64,000 nucleotides of DNA from Sequoia sempervirens (GCA_007258455.2 VDFB02114799.1:32446-96445); one strand, 5' to 3'; shown: positions 11,261 through 23,284, numbered from the stretch's first letter. Notes: generated by a model not told the origin, from the sequence alone. Numbers and translations: made by a program.

Positions 11261-12580
11261 CTGATAACTGAGCTATGAACCTTTTGATGGACTACAACCT
11301 TCCTTGTAATCCTCTCATCTATTTCAATGTTTGTGGTGGTTCCATGTCTAGGATGGATTTTACCTTTGCTAGATCAATTTATATCCCTCTTTATGAAATG
11401 ATGAAGCCAAAAAATTTCCCTGATGTGACCCCGAACACACACTTTTTTGGATTTAGTCGTACCTTGTATTATTCCAATTTGTCAAAGATAGGTCCTAGGA
11501 CTTGTATGTGCTCACTTCTCTTTTTTTATTTTTCCAAAATATCATCCACATAATCTTCAACTATTTTTTGGATCATATCATGAAATATGAGGGTCATTGC
11601 TCTTTGATAGGTAGCTCTTGTATTCTTCAACCCAAATGGTATCACATTCCAGTAGTAGGTTCCCCACAAACAAGTAAAGGCAGTTTTATGTTGATATTCT
11701 TTGGTGATTATGATTTGATTGTAGCCTAAAAATCCATATATGAGTGACAACATTTCATGCCCAACTATTAAATCCATAATGAGATCAATGTTTGGAAGAG
11801 TGAAATCATCCTTTGAACATGCCTTGTTCAGACCTCTAAAATTAGTGCATATTCTAATACCCTAGTGGGTTTTGAGACTGGTAACAGGTTTGAAACCCAC
11901 TTAGGATAATCTATCAATCAAATGAATCCAAAATCAAGAAGCTTTCATAGTTCCAGTTTAACCAAGAGTGTTATCTGAAGGTGCATCTTCCTTAATTTCT
12001 ACTTGATTGGTTTTGCGTCGGGATAAATTGCTAAGTGATGTACAACCACTTCTAGATCAAGGCTTGGCATATCTATGTATGACCATGCAAAGTTAGCTCT
12101 TCTCTCTTTAAGGAATGCTGCAAGGTTCTTGTGTTCTTCATCTAGCAAGAATTCAACATAGAAGGTGATCTTAGGTTTTGCTTTTGTTCCCACATTGACT
12201 GGTGTAGCCTTTTTTGTGAGTATGATTGATGTCTCTAGATGCATTTCACTAAGGGGGAGATTGAATCCCTCATCCTTGGGCACCTTAGGGATGTTTTCAC
12301 TGTCGGACATGTCCTTTTTTTACTATTTTAGGACCAGAGAGTGCCACTAGGTGGTTTTTACTCAAGGATATGCATGTTAGTTGTATTTCATTTATTTTGC
12401 GACTGAAAGATTCAATTGTCTCCCCATAGTATGCCCTTGTATTGAGCTCTATGTTGAAGCCTGCTTTGTGATCTTCCTATGATAAGTTGTCTCAGAGTCC
12501 CATGAATTCTAAGATTGCTTCATCATTTTTGAATAGATATAGAACCATTGGTCCTTGTTGGTCCATGTCAATGAGTTGTG
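11261..12580 (-). pseudogene. Reverse transcriptase of element B
   Basis: Reverse transcriptase copies element RNA to DNA. The 12310-11999 frame gives the N-terminal part, including LAAFLKERRANFAWSYIDMP. After broken sequence, 11777-11526 gives GHEMLSLIYGFLGYNQIIIT, HKTAFTCLWGTYYWNVIPFG, LKNTRATYQRAMTLIFHDM and the catalytic YVDD at plus 11541-11552. The middle (11800-12000) holds the LNKACP-type region in shifted frames. The linker back to about 12580 reads ETIESFSRKINEIQLTCIS before it is cut off by the LTR at 12592. No protease is seen between this point and gag, so the link was lost or displaced when element C arrived. Confidence 0.9.
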
Positions 12581-12591
12581 GATATACTAGG

Positions 12592-13508
12592 TGTAGATAG
12601 GGAAAATTTCAATAAGATTTAGTATTGAAAACAATAAACTAACTAAACCCTCTCAAGCACCATGAAGTACAAACTAGAATGAAAATACAAATACACAAAG
12701 GACATGCAAACCAATTTTCAAACTAGACTTGATTGACCTCCATGGCTCTTCTCCACTTGCATAAGAATGTGACATTTTGAAGGTTGATTGTTGGAGAAAT
12801 GTTGGTTGCTTACTATTGTAGCATAACGACTTGATGATGATGACAAATGGAGAATGATAGAGACATATGAAAGATTGAAGAATGATTTTGACATAATGAG
12901 GATGCTAGAAGAAGATTTGATCCAAATGGCCTATGAAAGGTTAGATTTATAGAGTTTCGATGTGGACGGAGAAGAAGATTCAACAAGATTTGATTTTTGC
13001 TTTATTTGATCAAAGAGGAAATAAAACAAGATAAGATAAGATTTTAAAAAGATAGAAGGATTCTTATTTTCTCTTTTTAAGGAAATAAATCCTGAAAAAG
13101 ATGAGAAGGATAATTGATGAATTACTAATTAAATAAATTAATTAGATACACACGAGTTTAGATTTTGGAAAGAAAGCAACAATATCCTTTTAAGATTTTA
13201 TTAATTAAATAAGTATTTGATTTATTTAATTAATGTTAAATTTATGATTTCATTAATTAAATAATATAAATTATTTAATTAACATTAGAAGAATGAATAG
13301 AAATGATTTAATTAAATTATTTAATTAACATTAGAGGAATGGATGGATTATGCATAGGAAGGGAATAAATGAAATTAGTCAAATAAATAAGATTTATTTA
13401 ACTAATTAGGTGATGACATGGGTACCTAGGGAAAAACATGATACAAGGTGTCTAAATGATGGGATGTTGTGACAAGGTATCGTAAGAGGGCATTTTTTGG
13501 TGTCTACA
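12592..13508 (-). repeat. LTR of element C (3' LTR, Tat type)
   Basis: On the minus strand it begins TGTAGACACCAAAAAATGCC, closely like the LTR start of element B (TGTAGACACTGAAAAATG), and is preceded by the same polypurine tract. It shares the AT-rich TTAATTAAATAA interior but is otherwise diverged from the B LTR. The left end at 12592 (TGTAGATAGGG on the plus strand) is chosen because pol reading stops there; I found no matching second copy at the other end of C. Confidence 0.7.
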
Positions 13509-13525
13509 TTTTTCCCCTCTTTGAG
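13509..13525 (-). other. Polypurine tract of element C
   Basis: The minus strand reads CTCAAAGAGGGGAAAAA directly before the LTR. It differs from the element B tract by a single base. Confidence 0.8.
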
Positions 13526-14099
13526 ATGATGTTTGAGATGATGATATTTGTGTCGAGTAACATCATTTCAAAGAAGCTAAGGTATGGATAGAGGAAAATG
13601 AGTGATGATATCAGAATATGATGGTGATGGAATGATGATTCCCCCTCGAGAGGATAGGCAGGTTGGACAAACATGGGTAGGCTGTCAAAATTAAAGGAAT
13701 GGGTCAAGAACTAAAGATGAAGGAATGGATGGAAGAAGTGAAGGACGAATTATGTTGCAATGAAAGTGAGCAACCATGATGTTTGATTTAGCATGAGAAG
13801 TTATGCACCAAGGTATAAGGACCAAGGTGATGATGTGTCTCGTGCCCCAGTGTAATACAACCTTGTCTAGACGTATGAGGAAGTAGACTTAGAGCATTAA
13901 AGTCCTAATGCACAAAAGGTATTATGTGACCTTAGATGCAAAGGATAATGCAAAAAGCTATTCCAACATACACAAGATATGAATATTAGCTGGAAATGAT
14001 ATGGATGTGATACAAATGCAAGATAAAATGATAACACACACAAGCAAGCATGCAAAAATGATTCAAAAAATAAACAAGGTATTACCCTTGTGAAGCTAT
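13526..14099. other. Non-coding 3' region of element C
   Basis: No gene recognised. The sequence has many ATGATG/GATGAT words. The minus-strand frames 13504-13707 and 13897-14106 lack family signatures. Confidence 0.5.
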
Positions 14100-14450
14100 A
14101 AACCATTGATTGATTGATTGATTGATGATAATGATAGTGTTGTCATTGCGGGGAATGATATATCCCTAGATCAACACAAGGATGACTAATTGACTGAGAG
14201 ATTGGTTGATTTGGTTGACGACAAGATTAGGATCAAAACCAAAGGATGTGATTGGATGATTTGACAAGATTGATTGACTTGATTGGTATGGATTAAGGAT
14301 TGACATGCATTTGGATTGAATTGATTGAGTTGATTGGATGAAATGGTTTTGATGAAGATGATTGATTTGGTTGAATGGTTGGATGATTGGATTGAGGTGA
14401 GGGATTGAATTGATGAAATTGGAAGAATTAATTAGATAGATTGATTTTAT
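14100..14450. repeat. Degenerate TTGATTGA-rich block
   Basis: Begins with ttgattgattgattgatgat and continues with many variants of gattgattgg, ttgattga and gattggat to about 14450. It then passes into a T-rich tttttggattttt block (14455-14640) like that of element B. Confidence 0.7.
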
Positions 14451-15059
14451 TGCCTAGATTTTTGTTGGTTATTTGATTTTTTTGTATTCTTGGGGATATT
14501 TTTATTTTTTTGTATTTTCAAAATATTTGATTTTTTAAAATATTTTGATTTTCTTTTGGATTTTTAAAATGTTTTGATTTTTTTTTTTGAAAGTTTTATT
14601 TTTTTGGATTTTTGAAATGTTTTGAGGTGTCAATGGATGAACATTTGAGTAGCCTTTGCGCTCGATACCAATGACAAGGGGAAAACCAAGTCTAGGTGCA
14701 AGGGTGGGTGATGGGATAAGAAATAAAAGGATCATGATAGATGGATGGATGGTATGGATATAAGCATCATAAGAGAGCAAGGATATGATCTCCAAAGACT
14801 TTCACATAGGAACAACATGCCCCATTCTAGGTACAAGACTTAGGATTTTTCTAGACAAAATGTATGACAATAGGATAATGATATGATTGGTTTAGATAGG
14901 ATGAGGTATGTCAAGAGATACCCAAAACATGTTTCAACCTTTTTCCCCTATATCTTCATCAAGATAAAAAGGAGAAGGGTGGATAAGTGGACTCAATATG
15001 ATAGGTATGTATGATGACAAAGATGGTAGGTAGGATGGAAATGATATGATAGGTTGGAT

Positions 15060-15195
15060 AGATAAGACATTGTGCCCTCAAGTGTAAGTGACATAGAAGA
15101 TCAACCAACACATGATGCATGTTTGCTAGATAAGACATTATGCCCTCAAGTGTAAGTGACATAGAAGATCAACCAAAACATGATGCATGTTTGCT
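15060..15195. repeat. Tandem duplication, 68-bp unit
   Basis: Two almost identical copies of a unit starting agataagacattRtgccctc and including gtgacatagaagatcaacca and catgatgcatgtttgct. The unit starts are 68 bp apart (15060 and 15128). The right edge leads into the block that resembles the end of pol in element B. Confidence 0.9.
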
Positions 15196-15615
15196 AGGTT
15201 TTCATCATGGTACTTATCCAGGGCACTTGTTTACCAAGTTTTCATCATTGGATGAAGGGATTTCTCTTTACTCTTTTTATTTTTTATTTTTTTTGACTTT
15301 TCAAATTTTTGGATAGGAGAAGGGGAATATGGATAGGAGGGACTCAAGTGTCTAGTTCCATGAAAGGTGATAGTCCCACTAGATGGATGCCATCGCATGG
15401 ACCATGTCAAGTGCTCATAGATGTTGGTAAGGAATGGCATGAGTGTGAGATGGATTAGGTAGATGATGGATTATGAAAGGCTTACGCAAGAATGAATGGA
15501 GAATAGTGGATTATGATGTGGATTGTATAGGAATTATATGGAACTTATGCAAAAGATGAATGGGGAGGCTTAGCCAAAAGCATGGACCATAGGAAGATGG
15601 TGGGGGAGATATGTG

Positions 15616-17898
15616 GGATTTATATGAGTGAAGGATGAGGAGATGGAGGTATGTGGAATTGTTGTGAAATAGAAGGGAACCATGACCAATTGTTGCACAC
15701 ACTATGATAACTTTGAATATTTTTAAGTGGATGGGGTGTAGGAAGCAATGAAGATGTTTGCTTAAGAGGTGGTGGATGTAGTGCTTTTGGTACCCACATA
15801 GACTTAGTATTTTTATGAATTTTATTTTTCTTTTGGGATGGAATATGAGATTCTTGAATAGAGGGGGAATGTGGGGTGGAATTGGATGGTTGGGATTTTT
15901 GAGATAAGGATGCCTCATTTGACTTGATTTCCTTTTTCTTAGGGACCCAAACCAATTTAGTTATGGACTTTACTTTTGGAGATATGGGATTATATAACTT
16001 TTGTGATGTATTTTGCTTTGAATTTTTGTATTGATGTCCTAAGGAATGAGGTCCCTTAGGATTTTTTACTTTATAGGTAGAGGCATTGATTTTTTTCTTT
16101 TGAATCCCATGGGTATGGTGGAATGGGTGGAAGATTCATGTTTATACAATGTGTGCATTTGTTGGTCATGATTAGGAGTGTTAGGGTATTTATGGATAAA
16201 TGGATAAGAGGATTGGATGGTAGGGATATTAGGTGTTGGAAGTAATGATGGTAAAGTGAATGGAGGCATATTAGGAGTTGGAAGTAATGGTGGAAAAGTG
16301 GATGGTGGAAGGTGTATGGTCACATGATTTTGACATTTGTAGGATGATGGTGGTGGAATTGCAACATATGTTTTGGGTATATGATAGGGCTTATGATGAA
16401 AGGAGGTGGAATTAGGATGGATGGAGGAAGTATCAACATATTTAGGTTTTTGTCCTTGGGGTGTATGTCCAAGGCTAGAAGAGTGTGGAGGGACTTTGAC
16501 ATGTATACACTCCAAAATATCTTGTTCATGAAGACCTAAACCTTTACCTTGGTGGTTCATGTTTTGGAGTATGCAATGGACAATGGGAATAGGTGTAGGT
16601 GAAACACTAGACACGATTTCCTTATTGGATGGAGAAAATGAAGCAAGGGAAGATAATGGTTGTTTTTGTTCTAAGGAGGAACATTCATGAATGAGGGTGG
16701 AAAGACCAATATGATATGATGGAGGACTTATCTCATCATGGGAAGTGGATGTTTGTGCATCATGGATGGGTGAGGTGGAAAGCTCTTGACCATGTAATGC
16801 ATAAAGTTGGCTAAGAGGTTCATCATGGTCTTCTTGATCATAAAAGGGGTCTTGATCAAAGAGGGAAGATTGATCATGAAGAGTATTAGGTATGTTATGA
16901 ATGAAATCATTGGGAGGGTGTTGATATTTATGTGGATGAGGGGGTAATGTTTCCTCATGTTTAGGATTGTGCTCTTGACACACCTCATGATTTATTTGAA
17001 TGGAGGTGGAAGGGGATTTCTCATGGAGAGACTTGTCATGTTCTTGATGGTCAACAACCTAGGGACATGATGGAGGTTGACTTGTACTTAATGGGGGAGA
17101 TTCTTTAATTGGATCAAGGGGTTGTGGATGACATGGTTGGCTTGAAGGACTTGGTATGATGTTTGAGGACTCTTTTGTATGTTCAAGTATATGTGTTGAA
17201 TGACATGGCGATAAGTGATTCCTTGCTTGTAGCCCTTGGGTCACATCCTTTGTAGGTGGATGGGTGGATTGAGGTAATACCATAGGTTTACCTATGAAAT
17301 GTTTGAATTTAGCGCATGGATTTGATGGTGGATTAGATGATGATGGGCGGAATGAAGAGTTTGATGGGTCAAAAGGTGGAGAGGCCAATGTATTAGGACT
17401 AGGACATGGTGGCTTATGGATAGGTATTTGAGTGGATGGTGGTATGATAGAGTTATAGGGTGCATGAGCTAGATTGGTGTTCCCATTGTCAAATCGAACA
17501 TGATAATTGAAAGGCTCTTGATTTTCTTGCCAAGGTGGACTTGGGCTCCTATGTTCTTGCAGTGATAAGGATGGATGTGTTGACGTGGAATTGACATGAG
17601 AAGAAGTGGATGGATTAGATTGGTATGAGGTAGAAGGGGGTGGCACATAAGGTTGAGGTGGCATTGGTTGATAATGAATGGATAGGGGATGATGTTGTGG
17701 TTGTTGAATTTGACAAGTGGAAATGAAATGATTGGCTTGATCTAGGAGGTGTTGGATTTGGGGTGATTTAATTTGTTGAGAATTTTGGAAGAGATTTTGA
17801 AGGCTTTGTATGGTTTGGTGGTCTAGGGGTTGGGGTATTTGGTGTAGTGTTTGAAGGAGGTTGTGAAGTTGGGATGCTAGGTATTCTAATGTTGGCAT
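15616..17898 (-). pseudogene. Long Pro/His/Ser/Gln-rich reading frame of element C
   Basis: I do not recognise the family. The minus strand stays open for 279 codons (17898-17059), meets one TAG, and continues in the same frame for 25 more codons and then a 305-codon open frame (16983-16066). A frameshift in an A-run near 16100 moves it to a third frame that runs to about 15616. One ancestral protein of roughly 750 residues is therefore likely. The N-terminus (MPTLEYLASQLHNLLQTLHQ) looks helical. The rest is low-complexity, rich in P, H, S, T and Q, with the repeat PPLLPTPNMPPF / PSLLPTPNIPTI. The C-terminal part is basic with two WVPK motifs (LVWVPKKKEI, MWVPKALH). There is no RT, protease or zinc knuckle. 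It occupies the place where pol would be in element C. It could be a structural, gag-like or regulatory protein of a non-autonomous element. Confidence 0.6.
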
Positions 17899-18861
17899 GA
17901 TGCTAAATGATGTTGACTAGATTAAAGAGATGATGATGATTAGGATATGATGTGGAATGACAAGATTGGATGATTTGATTGATTAGGATGAAATGGATAG
18001 GATGTGTCTAAGAAGGGTAATTAGGATGAAAGTGATTGGATATGAATGTGTTGGAAGAATGTGTAGAGTAACTTGTCTTTATGTGTTTGGTGTTTAGCTT
18101 GATTTGGAAATGTTTAAATGAATGATCACACATGTACACACATAAATGAATCATGCAAGACACATAAGAAAGTTTGAATTTTGAAATTTGAAGAATGTAC
18201 TGATGATTATTAAACAAGCACACATGGAAGACACATCAACACACCCTATGACTAGTCAAGTTGGGTATGGCCAATTAGGTCTCAAGATAGTCTACACAAG
18301 GTTGACTAAGGATAATTTGGAAGCAAAATATTGCCACATAGCCAGGAGAAAGGGGTAACCCACCCTTCACCTTCACTTCCCAAAGGTATAAAGTTCTTTG
18401 GGGCTTAGCCAAGAGTGACAAGATTTTAACTCCCAAAAGAGCATGTCTTTTGATTCACACTTCAATTGAGGTCATCCCCAGGGGTGATGAAATCCCCTAG
18501 TAGGCCTCCTATGAAGGGTTTGAAAAAAGCGAATTAGGTGAGGTGTGAAAGAACACATGCACTTGATTCACACTCACAGTTGTTAATTGACCTTTAGAAA
18601 TGAAATGTGTGTAAGAAAACAATGGAAGCACTCATTCTTTTTAAATCCCAAATCAAGATGTGATGGAAGACAATGGTTAAGTTTAGTCTTGATTTTTGAT
18701 ATGTGATTGAAGACAAGATTTTTTTTAAGAGCCCAAATCCAAATGTGTGACAATCAAGATTAAGAGATGAAAGATTAGAAGGAATGCACCTATTTTTTTT
18801 TTTGCATCCAATCTGTTGTGTATGACTGATCCTGATGTTGTTCTAGCTCCTTAGATGCACC
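17899..18861. other. Presumed leader upstream of the Pro-rich frame of element C
   Basis: No gene recognised. On the minus strand it precedes the start codon at 17898. It contains GATGAT/ATTGGAT-type simple sequence next to the ORF. Close to 18870 the minus strand reads TTTGGTGGCCTATAGG; TGGTGGCCTAT resembles the 3' end complement of a plant isoleucine tRNA, so it is a weak primer-site candidate. Confidence 0.35.
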
Positions 18862-20072
18862 TATAGGCCACCAAATCAGAAAATAATGAGTAAACTTGCA
18901 TAGAAGAAAGCCATGTGAAAAAGAGGAATTCTGATAAAATATGAATAACATGAATTGATACAGCCAAATTTATTGCATAAACAAAAAATTCATAAGTTTT
19001 CATGCACTTTTAAAAAAAATCATTGAAATTGGATAAAAAATACAAAAGATATAAGCATTTGAAGTTTGCATGCAAGTTTGAATTTGACTAAAAATAGCCT
19101 AAAAATGATAGTCACCTGAAATGGTCTTCACCACTACATATTTTTCCGAGTCAGCTTTCCAATGCTTTTTGAAATTTGAAAATCTGACCTGTTACGCAAA
19201 AGTTATGTCCATTTTCGTGCAACTGCCTCTTTAAAGGTGTGCAAAGAAAGAGGGGTTCTAAGTTAAGCCCCCAAACGCCTAAGTTTTGGCCCCACATGAC
19301 CAAGTACATGACTGAGTGCTGACAATTTTTTTAGCATAGCTCCTGGTCTCCCATATAACCAGGGGCTAAAGGCCTTAAGAAAAATTAAAAGCAATTTAAA
19401 AAGTTCAAAAAAAATATACATTTTTTTTTATTTTTTTATTTTAAAAAAGAAAAAGCAAAGTAATCATAAAAAGATTCAAACTATGTTTAAGCACATATAT
19501 TCAAAAGCTTACATAGTGTAATGGTTAGGATTTAAAAGAAAGGTACACATATTTTTCTTTTTAGAAGATTATGTGACCATTAAAAGTGGTCGTGGGCTGT
19601 GAGAGCTCCATAGGCCACGATCTGTGCATATAATCCACAAGTCGTGTGAGTACTTTCAAAAATATTGTGCGTTTAAATGTAAAAATAAAATAAAATGTTC
19701 CCTCATGTATATAATAAACCCCAAAAAGTGTAGGTACAAAGAGTATAAATAGAAAACAATAATTCATTTAATACAAACATAAAATATATTTATTGTAAAC
19801 ATTTTGACATAAAGTTTGAGATTTATGATGCAAGAAATTGTGTTTGTGTATTACTTGGCAACTGTTTATATCTTGGACCTATGTATATATTTTGCAGTAA
19901 ATTTTAGGAATATATTTGTTGTATATATAACTACAAACAAAGAGGGGGTTTAAAAAAATTTCAAAAAGTTTTCTGCAAGCAAAATATGTCAAGTTATATG
20001 TCAAAAGTTGTCTCTCAGCCCCTATGATCACAATGGTGAGGCTATTTTTCTGATTTGGGGCTCCTATAGAAG
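18862..20072. other. 1.2-kb block bounded by a short imperfect inverted repeat
   Basis: The left edge reads CCTATAGGCCACCAAATCAG. The right edge, read on the minus strand, is CTATAGGAGCCCCAAATCAG, followed in both by AAAA(A)TA. The word agatg occurs just outside both edges (near 18853 and 20074). No coding region is recognised inside; it is AT-rich, with A-runs near 19380-19450 and a purine tract (acaaagaggggg) near 19937. The gag frame of element B loses homology at the right edge, so this is an insertion or recombination boundary. It could be a small DNA transposon or an LTR end plus primer site. Confidence 0.35.
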
Positions 20073-21505
20073 ATGGCTGGCGATATGCCCTACCATAGCC
20101 AGAAACTGATTGGTATCAATGTTCTCAAGAACAGATGACTTAGACAAGGCTTTTTCTAGTAATTCCCTGTGTGTAGGAGATAATTTCAAGAGTTACAAGA
20201 TTGATATTTGAGTGGGGGTTTGTTTAAGCTGATCTACAAGATTGTACTTCCTAGGATTAAATGTGGGAAAAGTAGGTTGTGTCCTAGATTGGGTTGGGAT
20301 AGCTCCTTGAATGGTTAATTTACCACGTCATGTGGTGACTCCACATTCTGTACTAGCTCCCTTGATAGTGACAATAGTGATAATGCTATCACAGGAGGTG
20401 ACTACATTGGAAAAGGTGTGTTGAAAATTGGTGTAATCCTTTGCTTTGCCATTGTTGTTTGCTTTGTTATGATCAGGCATAGGGGTCTTGTATATCTTGA
20501 GATCCTGGTTTCTAGTTGATACCTCAATAGATATGGTATTGTTCTCTATGATATCTTGTATGATGTTCTTAAGTTTCATGCAATTTTTTGTTTTATGTCC
20601 TTTGATTTTATGAAAGTCACATAAATCACACTCATTGTACTAGGATGGCTTTTCTTGTGGTTCTTGGTAGTTCTCAAAGTTAGGAAGTGTTATTAAATTC
20701 AAATCTACCAATTTATTCATGATTGTACTGATAGGCTTTGATAATTGTGTGTACTTGCATTTGGGGTAGGTTTTCCTTGGTTGCATGTTGGAGTTATTGA
20801 TTTGATTATCCTGAGGTGGTACCATTTTTTTCATAGTTGGTTGGATGTTTGCAATTTGATTATTGTTGGGTCTAGGAGCATTGAGTTTGACTTTAAAATC
20901 TACCACACTGTCGTTTGTTACGTTTTTTTTCTTAGCCCATACACAAGGCTTCTCATTTGAATTGGTTGAAGGAAAATTGTCTTTGTAAGGTTGAGTATTT
21001 TCTTGTGAGATTAGGGCTATTTCAATGTTAAGGGCTCTTGGAACAAGCTCATCATAGGATGTGATGCATTGCATTTTCAAGTGGAATGATAGATTTGGAT
21101 CAAGGTTGGCTATGATGATTCTCACTTGTTTTTCATCAGAAGAGGCCACTTGTTTTAATTAGCTCTTTGTCTCCATCGTTGTAAAAATTTTGTGAAGGTT
21201 TCCCTTGGATTTTGTTTAAGAGTGTACAACTCTTCTAGACTAGCGTTCATGTCAAGATTGAAGGAGAAGTGATCAATGAATTTGTCAGTGATTTCTTGAA
21301 AAGTTTTGATACCAGGAGGAAAACAAGAGAACCAATCCATAGCAAAACTTGTTAAACTTTGAGGGAAGAGGTGAATTAGATATGAATCATTGTAAGCCAC
21401 TTCCATGCACATGACATTGAATTGTTTGAAATGGTCCACAGGACTTCCTCTCCCTCTGTATTTGTCAAATTTGGGGATTTCAAAACTAGGAGGGAATGGT
21501 ACCAT
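20050..21505 (-). pseudogene. gag: Gag core and nucleocapsid of element B
   Basis: Gag builds the particle and binds the RNA. The 116-codon frame (21505-21155) is a retrotransposon gag domain: FEIPKFDKYRGRGSPVDHFK, MDWFSCFPPGIKTFQEITDK and LYTLKQNPRETFTKFLQRW. A stop plus indel near 21150 separates it from the next frame (21149-20640: VRIIIANLDPNLSFHLKMQC, ALNIEIALISQ). The nucleocapsid motif CDFHKIKGHKTKNC (20580-20621) is of the C-x2-H-x4-H-x4-C form common in plant gypsy Gag, and is followed by MKLKNIIQDIIENNTISIEV. The frame reaches NIDTNQFLAMVG near 20100 and then loses homology, so no protease follows. Confidence 0.9.
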
Positions 21506-23284
21506 TGCTATGTTTCAATCAAATGGGTAAGGACAAAAGTTTTGTGTATGAAGTTTCTTTGTCTTTCCCATGTGAAGGTCCTGCATTTCTTTTGAGAGTG
21601 CTTGCAATTGTGATGTGAGATCATCTTGCAGATTGGGTGGAGGAACATATGGTGGGATGAGAGATGAGTTATATGGGGTGTATGGTGGTGTGAGATGTTG
21701 TGAAAGTGATGAATATGTACCTAATGCATTTGGATTGATGATGTTTGTATGAGGAAAATAGGATCCTTTTTGTTGTTGTTGGGTGTACTATTGAGCTAGT
21801 AAGGCTTGTTGTTGAGCTTATTTTTATTGTTATGCCACTAGGGCTTGTTGTTGGGCCTATTGTTGTTGTGATAATAAAGTTGCTTGTTGTGCTTGTTGTT
21901 GTTGCACGACTTGTTGTGCTACTAAGGTTGCTTGTTGAGTTTGTTGGGCAATGGCCACTTGGTGTTGTTGTTGTTGCTATTGTGCTAAGGCTGCTTGTTG
22001 AGCTTGATGTTGTTGTTGTGCTAGGGCTGCTTGTTGAGCTTGATGTTGTTATTGTGCTAAGGCTATTTTTTGAGTTGCTAAGGTTACTTGTTGTGCTAAA
22101 TTTGCTTCTTGTTTTTGTTGTTGTTGTTGTTTTATGACTTGATGGTAAGTTTTTTGTGCTTGTTGTAGAGCTAAGGCATGTGCTTGCAATGCAGGATCAG
22201 GTGGTTGTTGAGACATCTGTGAAGGATTAGGACATTGATGTTTTGAGTGGTTTGTAGATTGGTAATGAAAGGTGGAGGATTCCCTTGGTTTAAAATTCCT
22301 TGAAAGATAACGGATTAAGGTTGAGGAATGCATGTTTGAGGTCCTGATTGATTTGGCATAGAAAAGGGAGTTGTTGGAAAAGATGATGTCATTAAATTTT
22401 GCAATGGAAATGACACACTAGGACCTTGAGTCCATTGATTGAAAAGGTTCCCTTGTCCTATATTTTGAGGATTGCCTTGTGCAGATGTAAATAAAGGATT
22501 TGTGATCAAGGTACTTGTGGGATTGATAGAGTTTTTAAGCAAGGGATTGATTTGTGGTGGATTTATAGGAGATGATGTGATAATGGTATATGGAATGGAT
22601 GAACCAACTAGAGGGTCAAATAAGTATGTCCCTATTTGCGTTGAGGGTTGATTCTGTGATATGGTATTGACATGCCCTAGTGTGTTGTTTTGAGATTTTT
22701 GGTGTGTACTGATCTGCATGATGGTAGGAATACTTGTGGTACTCATAGGTGTGGATGAAGAAGGGTTTCCCTGAAATGTCAAAGTGGTGGTGGAATAGTG
22801 AAGTTCAAGCGAAGTGTGTAGCTATTTTGGATCCTTGAGATTGAGAGGATCACCAAAGGTAGGTTTCCAAATGGTGGTGGGAGGTGGAGGATTTGTTTCA
22901 AGAGTACCCACAAGTATATTAGTTTCAAATGGTAAGGTGTGACCAAAATATTTAGCAAGACTAGTTGCAAGACTAGGTATGTAAGTTTAACTTGTCCCTT
23001 GTGATGGAGTTGTGAAATCCTGTGTGAAAATTTGTGCTACAAATGTTGGAGAGATGGGAGCCACACTTTCAAAAAGTTGGTGTTCTAAAAGTTCTTCCCT
23101 AGTGAGCTCAAATGGGTTGTTGGTGACATCTTGGATTTTTGTATGGTCCTGAAGGAGATGATGGTTGTTGTGATGGTGTAACATGACTTCTAGGATAAAA
23201 TTCTAAAGGATTTGGATCACTTGAGGTAGATGTAATTTTTTATTTTTCCATGATTCTCTTGTGTTGTGATCTCGTCTTTACCAT
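21506..23284 (-). pseudogene. gag: Long Gln-rich N-terminal part of Gag, element B
   Basis: The minus strand begins with MVKTRSQHKRIMEK (ATG complement at 23282-23284), a typical gypsy Gag start, and runs through several shifted frames. These include 23184-22987 (TNNPFELTREELLEHQLFES), 22782-22315 (Ser/Thr/Asn/Pro-rich) and 22333-22049 (Gln/Ala-rich). It ends in IPPYVPPPNLQDDLTSQLQA just before the gag core. This N-terminal extension of about 550 residues is long for Gag. I chose 23284 rather than the upstream in-frame ATG at 23443 because the MVKTRSQ start matches gag usage. Confidence 0.7.
21745..22150 (-). repeat. Gln/Ala-coding repeat inside Gag
   Basis: The plus strand shows repeated tgttgttgttgtgct and gctgcttgttgagcttg words. 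A unit of about 36-48 bp encoding AQQAALAQQQQHQ-type sequence is repeated at least three times between 21960 and 22070. The complement creates a misleading Val/Leu-rich open frame on the plus strand. Confidence 0.8.

Noticed and set aside
12587..12591. Target-site duplication (CTAGG) for element C
   Set aside because: No second LTR and no matching pentamer was found at a right-hand end, so the duplication cannot be shown.
15231..15955. Separate genes in the overlapping minus-strand frames 15231-15440, 15511-15918 and 15620-15955
   Set aside because: 15620-15955 is the frameshifted end of the Pro-rich frame; the others are alternative-frame shadows or spacer sequence.
19561..19767. Hydrophobic minus-strand frame as a membrane protein gene
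   Set aside because: AT-rich composition, no start context, no homologue recognised, and it lies inside the inverted-repeat-bounded non-coding block.
21745..22137. 130-codon Val/Leu-rich plus-strand frame
   Set aside because: It is the antisense shadow of the Gln/Ala repeats of Gag; no independent signal supports it as a gene.
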